A DNA stretch of 64,000 nucleotides from Phyllostachys edulis. Its lineage: Eukaryota; Streptophyta; Magnoliopsida; Poales; Poaceae. Of the stretch, positions 1 through 12,658 are shown in pieces. The translations under genes and the position numbers were made by a program. Numbering within the stretch: position 1 is the stretch's first letter; each line of letters begins with the position of its first letter. The DNA is taken from NCBI GenBank assembly GCA_036346405.1, contig CM070548.1:50635779-50699778 (forward strand). Direction: 5' to 3'. Below the pieces are notes generated by a model. It did not search any database. It was not told the DNA's origin and was given only the letters and a program-made list of their open reading frames with translations.

Positions 1-1570
1 TGATGTAGTGCACTAGTGCTCCATATTTATGCTTACCTCCGAGGCCATATACGAAGGGATACGGATAAACTATATTAGCTGGCAATTCAAAATTTAACCG
101 CGTAAATCAGGAAGTTATACAAGTAAGAGATCATAAATCGTTACCATTAAACGCACACTGCAGCGGGAGAAGAGTTGGAGCAACCTAATCCAACGTCGAG
201 CGCGTCAATAAAATGGTCGTAGTCGATCGTCCAACGTCCTCGTCACTGATCATCTCCTCCGGTAACCTATGATATTCCTTACATAGATCGTGGATAGTCC
301 TTGATCAGCGCAGCAGCAATCGCAGCAACGTCTCTACAGTATCCACACATCTAGGAGTGGAACGCGCGTTCGCCAGTGTGCTAGCATCAACGCGCACGGT
401 AGAACCTTCGAGAAGATGGATGCTGGGGTTTTGGTGGAGCAACTCGTGTACGTCTCAATAGTTATATGCATCCCCTTATAAAGTGTCCATAACGGATCCT
501 ATTTGAACTCGTTTGTTCCAACCCGTTAAATGTGTGACCCTATCGATTCATGCATAATCAGTTGTGACTCGAAAACTCCTTTCCAACCACGAGTTATTAG
601 CGGTTCCTAGCAAAACATAACAATTCCTGAATACACATAAATATTATATCGTACGAACCTTATACAATATGATCTATAACCAGATTCTTATCACTTACGA
701 CCAGCTCGTATCTCTATACGACTAGCTCATATTTAGTTACGACCAGTTAATGACATGTCCGACCAGTTTACAATCAGCCCGTATCTCCATACGACCAGTT
801 CGTATTTGGTCGGACTGAACGGTCTGCTTGCGTATTCTCCATTTGCCTCACGATATCTGGTTAAACTCCAGGTGAGATATTTTATCATCCATGGACTGTT
901 CAATACTTTCTCTATCAAGTGACGGATAACTTCATGTGATCGACTCTTCGACCACTAGTGGTGCGACCATGCACTTTCTTTATCCGACCACATGGAGGGG
1001 TCTAGAGATATCTCTCCTGTTATGTTAGGAGTGGCAAATCTCATATCCAACAAGTTACATCCATCCGCATGTTTCATATATACCCGAAAGCTACATTTAT
1101 AACTACCCAATTACGGAGTGGCATTTGGCAACCCCCTAAGTGTACTATTACACATGTAGGAAATCATATTGATCGCATGTCTAATGATCATACATCATCA
1201 TTGCTTAAGACCAACTGATAACATATAAAATCACAATAATCTAAATAGTGTCTCAAGGTGGATCAATCCAACACCATGTTCTATAATATGTGTTCACATT
1301 ATTGATTCGATATCCTCATATTCATGACCCGTGAAATATGGTCATCAATCAATACATGTGCTGGTCGATAAATCACTAGTGTTCCGACTAGTGACATCCG
1401 ACCAGAGGTATATTTAGAGTGACATCATATAAGTTAAAGAGTTTCACTAATAAATCACATATTTGATAGTCTTTATAAATGATAATCCATCCAAGAAACA
1501 TAATAACATTTATTCTATAACTCATAAACATAAATATGATACAATCATCTCTATAACCGTCATGAGAGCA
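1..1570 (-). mobile_element. LTR of a TGATATGCCC-type retroelement, partial
   Basis: Read on the minus strand, this stretch matches the sequence starting at 7442 in order: TTATAGAGATGATTGTATC, then a segment around 'atggtgttggattg-cccaccttgA-acac', then a GC-rich distal part. The first bases of the LTR (next to 1570) differ from the other copy, so the outer edge is uncertain. The other end lies at or beyond the window start. No coding region is supported. Repeated GACCAG/CTGGTC boxes occur at 690-830 and 1360-1400. The family name is not claimed; the motif TGATATGCCCTAGAGGCAA is common at the start of grass LTRs. Confidence 0.55.
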
Positions 1571-2321
1571 GGTTGAACAATTCTCACCACCACCCAAGAA
1601 AAAAATAAAGCTGGTTGAAATTTCAGGGTCCAAAAATCCAAAAGTAGCTACAGCGAAAGGGCGCGTCTAAACTGCAAGGCTACAGGTGCACAGGCTCGCA
1701 GTTGGGCACATTGGACGGCCCCGGCGCGCCAAACTCATCGCTGAATCAACTGTTCGAATTCTTCATGCATTGCTGCAACAAGCCATTGCACGGGCCTTTT
1801 TCCTGTGCCATGTCTACCTACAGTCGTTCCTGCCATCCTATTCCTATCTACTCGATCACACCGATCATGTCGAAACAGAATTGAGAGAAAATTGCGTATG
1901 TACCATCGTGTGTATCGTCGCAACTTGCCAAAATACCATCACCCATTACCCCAAAAATAGCATTATGAGCTAACAGGATGAGGAAATGACGCAATTGCCC
2001 TTGATTGTCCGAACACAAGATCACGAGAAAGGACGTGTTTTTTTCCCTGCTGCACACCTCCCTGCCCAGCTCTCTCCCTCTATTGCTCCCACTGCTACTC
2101 ATCCATCTCAAAACAAAGAATAACGTATGCCAACATTTCAGCAGCATTTTGACAGCACAACAATAGCATTCAAAATTTGCCAACGATCAATTGTAATATG
2201 TATAACTGCTTACATGTTGCATTCAGAGTCGGTGTCATCTCCTAACTGGTTCCGCGCAGGTGGTGTCGCAGGGGAGTTGGCAACATAAGGGTAGACGCGT
2301 CGTAGGGAAGAGGTGGCGTGG
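1571..2321. other. Intergenic; left arm of a Mutator-like inverted repeat
   Basis: No gene is supported; short open frames here have no recognisable domain. From about 1885 the sequence gagaaaattgc..taccatcgtg..caacttgccaaaataccat is matched in inverted orientation at about 7130-7236, which suggests the terminal arms of an older Mutator-like element that later received the 2322-6918 insertion. Confidence 0.4.
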
Positions 2322-5300
2322 TGTAACATCCTAAAATTTGGGTTTTCAAAAAAAAAAAACTGTGTATATTAGGTCCTTAAAAAATTTCACCAATTTTCTT
2401 TGAATTAATAAAGCTTAATTGAAATTTTTTGAAATTTAAACTATTTAATTTGACTAATCTAAACATCAATTAAATGAAAAACAGTGTTAGTTAGGTTCCT
2501 TGTGCTCCAAGGAATTTTTCTAGATTTATTTGCTATTTATTTGGCCTCATTTGAATTTCAACCTTTTTTCTTAATTCCTAAATCAATTTCTTATTTCTAT
2601 TTTCTTGTGGGTTGAATTGGTCCGGCCCATTCCCTTTTCTCTCCCCTCTGGACCACGTAAACCCCGACCTACTTCCCTTTGCCCGCCACCAGCCCATGCT
2701 CGCACGCCCGCGTTGCTACAGCCGTGTCCGAGGCGGACATGCCGTCGCCACCTTGCCATATGTGCCCCGCACGCCTCCCCCACACTATTTAATGCACAGC
2801 CCCTGCGCGCTTCGCAATCCACTGCCTTTCGTGCCTTAGCCGCCTTCATCGGAGGTTCCCCGTGCGCCGCTGCCCACGTCTGTCTTCTCCAAAGTCGGCG
2901 CCGCGCCATCGTCGACGTTCTCCATAGTCGGACTACCACGAGCCGCCGCAACCGCGTCACGGCAATCGCCCTGTCCTCCTCCTCTGCGTGCCACCACCCA
3001 CCGGAGCTCCCGAACCTCCGTTCATTGTCACCCACTTCGTCTTCTCCACCTCCTGTTGCGCCCGCGACGCCCGAAACCGTCTCGCCATGTTCCTCGCTGC
3101 CCTGCTAAGTTTCTCGGGTTTCTACCCGCATCACCATGTGTTCTAGTCCCCGATCTATCCTTTCCCCTCAGTTTAATTGGAGTTTCATCCACTGTACCTT
3201 AAGATCAAGCAACCTCTCTCACTTCTGGCCGCTGCTCCTTCGTTGGTCAATTACGTCACCTCCGGTGAGCTCCACCGCTCATCAACCCCACCATCTCCTT
3301 CGCCGCTCCACGTTCTACCCGGTGCTCTCTTCCACTTCGCCGGAACATCGCCGCCCTGACAGCCGTCGTTGCCACCGCTTTTCCCCTCGCCTCCGGCGAT
3401 TGTCACTGTTCCTCGCCACTGCACCCGCGTCACCACCTTCGCCTCGTCGCCCTCTTTCTGTTTTGCCACTTCATTGCTGCCGTCACAAACCCTTGCTCCT
3501 ACGAGCCCTTGAGATCCATGCGCTACCGTGCCACGTCGCCAGCACCATGTCATCCACCACCTGGCCGCCACCTCAGCATCAGCCACCTCATCATCACACA
3601 CATGGCCTAACTCATATCAACCCCGAAACCCAAACACGTGTGAGCTCGGTTCACCATAAACCTAGTCAATAGCAGTGGACCCCACCATGTCAGGCTCTAT
3701 TCCGTAAACCCGGTTCACCATGGACCATTGACCTTGTTCTGTGGACTTGGTCCATAGACCAGTGGTCCCACTTGTCAGCCACTCTGCCCTTTTCTGGAAT
3801 TCTTTTAATTCTTGAACATCCATTAATCTCAGTAGGCCCCACATGTCATACACTCAGCTTTTTTCCAAAATTTCTGAAATAAAATATTTCGGGAATATTC
3901 CCTCGGCTCCACCTGTCAGTCTCACTTGTTCTCTCTACCTTTTCCTTCATCAGCATTTTCCTTCTCGATCAAACTTTCGAGAGCTCATTCTTCCTCATAC
4001 GAACTCCGATTGAACTCATTCAAGTTTCTAAATTCATCTAAAGTTAAGCCCTACCTTCCTGTACCATTTAATTTCAATTTGGAGTTCATTTTATTTGTCT
4101 TTTTGAATTTTATTTGTGTTTGCGCCTTATCTCTTGTTAGACGTTGACGTTCCGGAATCGTTCGAAGGAGTTGAATGTCAAGGAAGTAGAAGATTGAAGA
4201 TTAAAGAAGAACATCATTACTATAGCAAGGCAAGTTGTACCTTGACCATGTTAAACCCAGTTTTTTTTCAAAATGATTTTGATTCAAATTATTGCATGTT
4301 ACTTCAATTCAAGGTTATTAAGTCGGCAAGTCGACGTTACCCTCCTAGTGACCGACTTGCCAACTAGTCGACTAGTCGGCTGACTAGTCGACTGGTATTG
4401 TTCATATAACATGAATAATGAGCAATATAACAAGCACAACATAGCCAACGTAAGTCCACGACAATAAAATTAGTGCACAAGCTTAGAGTATAATGACATA
4501 ACATAAATCCACAACAATAACATGTCCAACTCTCTCATCTCGAAATCATCTAAAACAGTAGTAGCATCCATGTTCTCTATCACCATCTTCTATTGTTGTC
4601 ACACTCACATGTTGGCTGTCCTAAAACTTGATTGCACAACAGAGGCTTGGGACTCCTTGTCGATTGTTGTCACACTCACATCTTTATCTTCTCATTCATC
4701 ATCACAATCTAGGAAGAGTAATACAATCGGTGCACATTAGCAGCTCAGCAATCAACACAGTAGCAGCTAGCAAACTCCTTTTGTTCTTAATGCATGTTAA
4801 CTAATCTTCATTATTCCTCTACCCGAGCTCCCCCTTCACCTCACCTCTCCCTCCCTTGGCCGTTCCCCCTCCCGATCTCCAGGCGGCGACCCGATCTCGC
4901 CCTCGGCCCCTCCCCCTCCCGATGGCGACTAGTCGGCTCCTCCCCTCCTCTCCAGCCACCGAACTCCCTCCCTTACCCCCAGTGCACTGGCCACCGAACT
5001 CCCTCCCTTACCTCCCTTACTCCAGCGGAACAGAGGAGAGGAAGAGGACCAGAGGAGAGGAGCATACCTGTGGCGCAGAGGAGGGAGGACGAAGGCTGGC
5101 GGCAGCGTGGTGGGAGATGGCTCCGAGGGGCGAGGACGAAGGCCGGCGGCACGGTGGGAGCTGGCTCCGAGGGCAGCGGAGATCGGATCTGGAGCTCTGC
5201 GGCATCTGCACCTCTCTGAGCTCACATGTGAGGCGAAGACCTGCGCAGCGGAGGAGGACGGAGGATGAAGGCTGACGGCGCAGTGGGAGCTGGATCCGAG

Positions 5301-6918
5301 GGGTGAGGACGAAGGCCGACGACGCAGTGGGAGCTGGCCTGTAGCGCGTCGGAGACCGAATCTAGGAGCTGTGCCTCTCTGAGCTCACGCGTGAGGGTGA
5401 GCCCGACTTGATAAGCATGCTTTAATTATTTAATTCTTTAAATGTTTTGGGATTAGCTACGCACCTACTTGAATATATCCACCTGGCTTATTGTATTATC
5501 CTAATCTTTTGTCACCCTAGTTTGGTTAATTATTAGTTAGTATTGTCATAGCACCAACGTGGGTTGGTTAGACACGAATAGTCTACTTAGCCATACAACA
5601 GGTTATTGATATCATTTTGAGTTGCAAGATATAAACTTGACTAAGTGATTATAAAACTTCGTGTAAAAATTGTGTGATGTATGTTGCTACTCGTTGATGG
5701 CATGTGATGCACTTAACCAACAGGGTGGGAAAATATTTGAATCGAGATAAGTGGAAAGAATTGTGATATGGTGGAGCTGTGTACTTGTGAAAATATGAAT
5801 GTCATAGTTGGTAGTACTTGGCAATCTCGCCTTGGTCAATTAAGGACTTAACTTTGTGCGCCATTGAATCAAGCCATAACTGTACGACCATATGTCTGGT
5901 ATGAGACAGGCCTAACTTTGTAAGCTACAAAATCTTGGCATTGACTACTCAAGCATGTAGGTTAGACTATGTGCCAAGGTGGAAGTGTGTACTATTGTGT
6001 TGGGTCACACTTATGAGCGGTTCGTCATCTCTAGGTCCAACGATGTGCGTCTGACCAAATCACTTTGTCAGGGTTGGTATGACAATAAAACACATCGAGA
6101 TAGTCAATTGTCGAGATGAAGTTTCAGAAAGGTTTTGTTGTGATCAGCTCCGATCAGGTTGATTGCATCTTATGGGTAAAGTGTACAAACATCTGTAGAG
6201 TGTTAACAATCTATTCGAATAACCGCATCCGCAGTCTTGGACATGCTCAGAGATTTCACACGAGGGGTAGATTTTCATATAAAAAATTGGGAAGGGACAG
6301 TTGTGTGAGTAAACTTATGCAGCTGCGTGAAAGAAATTGATTAGGTTATGTGAGCTTTGTGAAAATATTTGTAAAAATTAATATTGTTATTTATTTTAAA
6401 TTACGCTTTCAATCTATTATTCATATTCAACTGCAATTGTTGCTTTTATGCAAAAGAACTATAGATGTCATATCCTTTAGAATAAGCCACCATCTATAAT
6501 TGCATTCAGTGGTACAACTTGCTGAGTACTCTATGTACTCATTCTTGCTATAAACAATGTTGTTCGGTTGAAAAAGGCTACATCAGATCATCATTGGTCA
6601 ACAAGTTCTACTTCAAGGATTGTGGAGAATTAGGTCTTGCTACCCTAGTCGATTACTTGTGGGCATATGGATAGGCTTCGTCGAAGTCATTCGGTTTCCT
6701 TCCGCTGTAACTTATTTGGGTTATTCGTCTCTGAGGCATTAATTGTAAGCTTTGACCTTAAGGTTGTTACTCTGATAATTATTGTTATTTTTCTATTTCT
6801 TTGTTATCTTTGCTTATAGAATGATATTTCATCGATGTTGCCACTTTGTGCACTAATGTGATCCTGGACTAGTGCAGTATACACAGAGGGTCCAGATTTG
6901 CATATTTGGGTCCCGACA
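2322..6918 (+). mobile_element. LTR-like element, TGTAACATCC family, copy 1
   Basis: It starts TGTAACATCC and ends GGGTCCCGACA, that is TG...CA as in LTRs. The 5-bp flanks are CGTGG (2317-2321) and CGCGG (6919-6923), a TSD with one mismatch. Two further copies lie at 43525-48090 (same strand) and 58485-62860 (opposite strand). Subtracting the nested hAT (4310-5419 plus TSD) leaves about 3.5 kb, close to the other copies. No gag or pol coding is visible, so it is either a solo LTR of a family with very long LTRs or a non-autonomous element. The GC-rich part at 2600-3600 has long open frames on both strands without recognisable domains. Confidence 0.75.
4310..5419. mobile_element. Non-autonomous hAT element nested in copy 1
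   Basis: The left end CAAGGTTATTAAGTCGG matches the reverse complement of the right end, CATGCTTATCAAGTCGG, at 14 of 17 positions. The 8-bp flanks are CTTCAATT (4302-4309) and CTTTAATT (5420-5427), one mismatch, as expected for hAT. Inside are palindromic GACTAGTCG boxes at 4360-4390 and a GC-rich region (4850-5400) in which a unit with 'gaggacgaaggc' and 'gtgggagctgg' recurs several times. No transposase is encoded. The termini resemble those of 51796-52392. Confidence 0.7.
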
Positions 6919-6923
6919 CGCGG

Positions 6924-7441
6924 TCGCAATAGAGGGGAGGTGGATAGGGGCGGCGACACCGGTGCAGGGAGGGGTGACAGTTGGGTTGGGGTTGGGACCA
7001 ATTTGGTTTGGTTGGACCATGGTTTGGTGTGGGCAAATTAGGAATTAATTTAGCTTTGTCTCTTTCTCCCACGCGAAAACATTTCAAAATGCTACAAAAT
7101 TGAAATGAAGAGGGACGTCGACGATGGTATTTTAGGGTAACGAAGTGCGAACTGCATGGTATTTTGGCAAGGATGGATGAACCGGTGGTATTTTGGCAAG
7201 TTGCAAGGAACACAATGGTATAGAGGAAATTTTCTCTTGATTGTATGTACTTACCTCTCTATACATGTGCTTTAAGATTTTTGCACTTTCCCTTAAACGA
7301 AACAAAAAAATATTCATAGAGGTTAGATGTTTATATGTAGTATGTGTAGTTTTGAGCTCCAAGACCTAATTCGACTCACTCGAGCTCGCCTAGCAATAAG
7401 GCTAGCTCTCTCGATCAAGGATCTGTGTCTGTTTGTGTTGG
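6924..7441. other. Intergenic; right arm of the Mutator-like inverted repeat
   Basis: No gene is supported. At 7125-7236 lies the inverted partner of the 1885-1960 arm, with the phrase 'tggtattttggcaag' occurring twice (about 7159 and 7187). The rest is unassigned sequence. Confidence 0.4.
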
Positions 7442-8250
7442 TGATATGCCCTAGAGGCAATTATAGAGATGATTGTATCACTTCTATGTTTATGAATAAT
7501 TAAATAATATGTTATTTTGTTTCTTGAATGAACTATCATTTATATTGATCAACAAGTATGTGACTCGTTCATGAAACTCTTTATTCTAAATATCTTCGGT
7601 CTTATATCATTATGTGGGACATTAATGATGTATATACTAGAAACTGTATTGATTGATGATCATGTTTCACGGATCATAGGTATGAGATATTAAATCAATA
7701 TTGTGGACATGTGTTGAAGAATATGGTGTTGGATTGGCCCACCTTGATACACTGCCGAAATTGTTATATTTTTAAGTATCATTAGTTAGTGTCTATCGAT
7801 GATCGGAACACAGGGTTCCCTATCAAACTTACTCGGGAAAGTATTGTGAGGATGCTATCAAATGAAGACCATGTATTGTTGTGGACATACTGAATGTTTG
7901 TATGAGAATACAAAGGATATTACAAAATAATCGTAATGATCGTAACTAATGAATGAGTATTGTTATCAATCTATATCTACAGAGAACATGGGCTACCCCT
8001 TTATAGTATTTGAAGGGATGGCGGTTAATGCTGCTAAAGGCGCCTCTAATCTCCACGTACGTTCATCAAGAGAGTCTTGAATCGTTGCGTCTGTTGGTCA
8101 ACTGTCGTAAGTTACAAAATGTGCCAAAAGCCGCCTTTCCGCCAGTCACGTGGTAACTGCTGTTGTCTTTCGACCAGTTTGTTGGTCGGTGATTGTCCAA
8201 AGTCGTATAGCTAATCGGACAATGTCCATAGCTGGTCATTCATGACATAA

Positions 8251-9897
8251 CACTACTAGAAAACGGAGAAAACCTTACAGCCACGAATTACCCTGACGGG
8301 CCCGCAATGACCGTCAAGGTTTATTATTTTGGTGACGGGAATAGTAACACCGACAGAAAAATTATAAATTTGTTGACGGTTATAATAAAACTCTCAATAA
8401 AATAAATTTTCCTGATGGTTACGACCGTCAGGTTAATTGTTTGGGTCTTCCCGCATTTTGCACGTAGGGAAAGTTCTGTTCGCACGAAAGTTTTTGCATC
8501 GCACGCCACATGGGAAAAAAAAACCTGAGCTAGGTGTCCTATGCCCAGCAATCAAGTAAAGCATCTCCTTCCTCCCGTAAAAATCCCTAACTCCACACAT
8601 CCCCAATCCGCGCGCCACCTCCACGCCATCTTCAGCCGCGCCGCCACCTCCAAGCCATATCCAGCCACGCTCGCCACCTCCACGCCATCTCCGGCAGCAA
8701 CCACTCCCTCCTCTCCAAATCCCTCGCTCCACATCCCCAATCCACCACCTCCACGCCATCTCCGGCCACGCCCGCCGCCTCCACACTCTATTCGCCTTAT
8801 AGGAAGAGACTAGGACTGGGACTGGATCCTCCCATGTGGGCTCAGCACCGGTTGACAATGCCATTCATGACAACGATGCTAACAATGATGGCAACATTAA
8901 TGATGGCAACAACAATGATGCCAACAACATCAACCGTGATGGATGCAACTATTTGTCCACATGAACTTTGGTGATATCTTGTCATCTCTTTTGAATAGTT
9001 GAACATGAATGGTATTACTGTACTTTTAGATGGACTTACATGAGTTGTACGTGATATTGGTCTTTATGTGTATTGTGGTAGTACTGGACTTTTAGATGTC
9101 TTTTGTGGTAATACTGGACTTTTAGATGTCTTTTGGGGTAGTACTGGACTTACATGGATGGTATTGATGCTAATTAAAGTTTGAACTTTTTATTTGTGTG
9201 TGGAGTAATGCATGGATGTGTATTAATTGTGGATTATATGATGCATGGATGTGTATGAATCAAATATTAATGTGGTGTATATGTGATCAACTAATTGATA
9301 ATTTCTACTAGCATTGCTAAAATCTGTTGCTAGAATTAATCCTCATTGGTATAATTTTGCTGACAGCCACAGACTCATTTTATTGACGGTAATGACAATC
9401 ACGAAAAACAATTTACTGACGGGCAAAAACTGTCAGTTTTATTTTGCTTCACGGTAATGGTCCCGTGAGCCAAAAATGCCAACTAACGGGCAAAAAACCG
9501 TCAGGTTTAATTTGATTGACGGTAATGGCCCCGTCAGCCAAACTCGATAATTGACGGACAAACAACTGTCAGTTATATTTTTGTTGACGGTGATTACCTG
9601 TCAGCAAAATTCCTTTTATGGACGAGCAAAAAACCGTTAGGTTCATTTTTGTTGACGGTGAAAACCTGTCAACCAAATTCTTTTTATGGATGGTTCATCA
9701 AACAGTCAACAAAATATCAAAAAACTATCAGGAATACTTTCCTTGACAGTTAACAGTCAGACAAATTGAGTTTTCCCAACCATCTAGACTTGAGGGGATT
9801 TGCTTGATGGTTACTCGTCAGGAAAATTAAACCTAACGGTGTTTTATATTTTGCTGACGGTTTTCAACCGTGGGGAAATATCCATTTTGTAATAGTG
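8251..9897. mobile_element. Non-autonomous CACTA element
   Basis: The left end is CACTACTAGAAAA and the right end, reverse complemented, is CACTATTACAAAA. Both flanks are TAA (8248-8250 and 9898-9900), the 3-bp TSD expected of CACTA elements. Subterminal regions (8280-8450 and 9350-9870) are packed with a short motif CTGACGG / CCGTCAG in both orientations, the expected transposase-binding type of array. The centre holds low-complexity CCACCTCCACGCC repeats (8600-8790) and an AAC/GATGGCAAC-rich run (8860-8950). No transposase is encoded. Confidence 0.82.
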
Positions 9898-9990
9898 TAA
9901 ACTGGTCGTCGACCAATTTGGCCGCAATAAAGGAGCATTATACTTTGTTTATATACTGGTTACAAGTCCATAACTGTAAATAGAGTGGGT

Positions 9991-11652
9991 CAATGGCGGA
10001 GCCAGGAATTTAGCAATGGTGGTGTACACTTCAAGGATAAAAAAAATCTTGTACGACACATAAAGAATTTCATAAGTCCAACACAATTACACAAAAATGT
10101 TTGAAATTAGTTAATAGTGCAATACAAATAGTTCAAATAAAATCTTACATGAATAAAAGAGTCCTAAATAGCTAATGGAAATCACAATACCACACGACGC
10201 GATCTCATTCCTTGGAAACACTTGATTATATCATTATCACTAACCTTCGAGAAGATATCTCGCTCTATAAAGGTGACTAAACAACCATTCAATACTTGAT
10301 TGCCCATACTATTTCTTAACTTGTTCTTCACAAGATTCATCGCTGAAAATACTCTTTCAACGTTCGCCGTTGCCACTGATAGGAGTAATACCAATTTGAG
10401 AAGCAAGCACACCAACTTGTAAATGTCATGCTTTCTTCAACAAACTTAGTAGAAAGCTCACTGAGATTTTTTAGACCCTTAAATATATCATCGCATCGCA
10501 TATCATCAATGAAGTTATCAAGTTGGAAAGAAAGTCTCGTTAAATCAGTGCTTGAAAAATCATTGGGATAAAAGTTGGCAAGGCTGAGCACTTTGTCCCT
10601 ATCATAAGAAGCAAATGAATTCATAGGATTTAAAGCAGTCATGCAAACAAGCAACTCCATATTAATCTTGTCAAACTGATTGTCAAGCTCTTGGAGAACA
10701 TCTTGGTCTCTCTTCTACAAAGACTGAGACAAATCATCTGTGTATCCAAGTATGACAAGCATCAAGTGTGCATTGAAAACAAAGTCAAATGACTTAAAGG
10801 CTCCCACCATAGCATATATTTTTGGTTAATCATTCTTCTGTGATGGGTCTTTTCCAAGTTGCATGAGTACTTTGCGGATTGTTGAATACATAATAATAAT
10901 GTGCAAAATAGTTCTATAATGAGAACCCCAACGAGTGTCACCGGGCCTAGCTAACCCCATCTCTTGATTAAATCCACGTCCACTTTCTATCTCACCCAAT
11001 TCTAGTACTTCCAAAACTTCATGAGCTCTAATATCTCGAAGCATACCATGACGCTTACAAGAAACTTCAATAATATTTAGCAAGTGAGAAACTTGTTCAA
11101 AAACTACACACAATCAGAATTATCCTTGGCCTACATATACAAATCACAAGAAACATTCAATTTTACAATCCCTAATTGGAAAAACGCCCAAATCCTGAAA
11201 TCCAATCCCTAAATTAGCATACCTCAAAAGAAAGAAATAGGACTGCACCTGAGGGCTGAGCTCCCAGCTCCCCTGAGCAGCTGCCGGTAGCAACGCCCAG
11301 CTCGCCCGACGCCGACGGCCGAATTGACATGTGGGTGTGCAACGCCCAGCCACCTAGGTCGCTTGAGTCTTGACGCCTGCTTGCTTGGTGTGGTGCCTCT
11401 TTCTCTGTGAGGCATGAATTCAGCTGAAAGATTAGACTAAGAGTTGAGGACTTGAGGGCTTGGTTGCTTGGTGGGCTGAAAGATCACAGGATGGGTTTGG
11501 CCTGATTGCTATTTGTGTTGAAAAAATGGATTGGCCAGCCCAAGCAAAATAGATGTGCATTAGCATGGCTAATCATACCTAGGTAAAAAAATTGTAGATT
11601 TTTTTAAAGGTGCCTGTGCACCAAGGGCACCTCCCCCCAAATGCCGCCAATG
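9991..11652 (-). mobile_element. Deleted hAT transposon (TTF/DUF4371 type)
   Basis: The left end CAATGGCGGAGCC and the right end, reverse complemented, CATTGGCGGCATT form short inverted repeats. The 8-bp flanks are GAGTGGGT (9983-9990) and GAGTGGGC (11653-11660), one mismatch. It inserted into the LTR 7442-12658. The minus strand carries only the 3' half of a transposase gene (see 10182-11113) plus a 5' leader-like part near 11150-11420, so an internal deletion has removed the amino-terminal coding region. Confidence 0.8.
10182..11113 (-). pseudogene. hAT transposase remnant, carboxy-terminal half
   Basis: Three minus-strand blocks in coding order show a TTF/DUF4371-type hAT transposase of the zinc-finger-MYM-like plant group. 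Block 11113-10826 holds RPGDTRWGSH, the conserved region near the catalytic core. Block 10660-10337 is the helical region. Block 10415-10182 holds VATANVERVFSAMN followed by KNKLRNSMG, the carboxy-terminal hAT dimerisation domain. The amino-terminal zinc finger and first catalytic aspartate region are absent. Frames change between blocks and stops interrupt them, so no functional enzyme can be made. In living relatives the protein cuts and pastes hAT DNA in the nucleus. A sister remnant with the complementary half lies at 48441-50630. Confidence 0.8.
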
Positions 11653-12658
11653 GAGTGGGCCTTCTTTGATAGAAACTTTGACTTTGATCCAAAAATGTTG
11701 ACCTAGTCAAGAATCCTCGTCAGTGTCATACATAGTGTATGTGGGATACTTAGACCTAAGATCGTCATAGTTTCCTATATGTGTAATTGTTTACTTATGA
11801 ATTGCCAAATGCTACTCCGCAACTAGGTAGTCATAAAGGTAGTGTTCGGGTTTACTATGAAACATGCGGAGGAATGTGAGCGATCAAGATGTAATTTACC
11901 TATCCTCTTTAACGAGAAATATATCTCTAGGTCACTCGATGTGGTTAGATTAGGTAAGTGCATGGTGGCCATGTCGAATGTGGTTGAAGAGTTAACTACA
12001 ACTAAGTAATCCACTGGAAGATCGAGTGAAAGATTGAACTATCAAAGGATGGCATGCATCTCGCATTGAATTCGATCTAGTATTGTAAAGCAAAGGGATC
12101 AACACATGAGCACTATATAGATTTGTCTGATACGATGTTTACGCGTATTCGGGGTCGCTAGGGACTGCTACGACTTATGGATATGAAAGGGGTTTCCAAG
12201 TCGCTACCAATTATGCATGAACCTGCAGGGTCACGCACTTAACAGGCTGAAACAAACCGGTTCGGATATGATCCGTTCATGTGGCTTTGCACCTTAATGG
12301 GCCTCTAGTGTACAGTTCCGCTAAAGAGACTCTTTACAAGGGGAGCGTGGGGCTTTTGGATGTAATGTCGCACCACCCACGGAAACCCTAGCCGTCACCT
12401 CCCCGAAGGTCGTGTCGTGCAAGCTAGTGTTAGCACACCGACGCACAGCGTTCTACCCATGGACGTATGGAAACCATAGAGACACTATTGTGGTTGCTGC
12501 TGCGTTGATCGAGGATGATCCGCGACGTAGAACGCAAATGGTTGCTGGAGGAGACGATCAGTAGCCAAGGATGTTGGACGATCAACTACTTGCACTGCAT
12601 AGACACGTGAAAGTTGGACCGGGCTGCTCCAATTTTTCTACCACTGCACTACACGTCT

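Larger units (their letters stand above)
1885..7236. mobile_element. Possible Mutator-like element bounded by inverted arms
   Basis: The left arm (about 1885-1960) reads GAGAAAATT, TACCATCGTGTG and CAACTTGCCAAAATACC; the reverse complement of about 7130-7236 reads GAGAAAATTTCC, TACCATTGTGTTCC and CAACTTGCCAAAATACC. The arms face each other and enclose the LTR-like element 2322-6918. I could not find a clean 9-bp target duplication, so the ends are approximate and the class assignment is tentative. Confidence 0.35.
7442..12658 (+). mobile_element. LTR of TGATATGCCC family, split by two transposons
   Basis: It begins TGATATGCCCTAGAGGCAA and is collinear with the minus-strand copy at 1-1570. 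It continues across two later insertions (CACTA 8251-9897 and hAT 9991-11652), with each flank resuming directly after the TSD. Without them it is about 1.9 kb. The 3' edge is set near 12658, where a sequence resembling a decayed tRNA-Met primer site (TGGTAATGATCC) follows; this edge is uncertain and no 5-bp TSD was found. Confidence 0.55.

Noticed and set aside
2605..3672. Open frames of 167 and 178 codons
   Set aside because: They lie inside an LTR-like element; the peptides are low complexity and are not a recognised domain.
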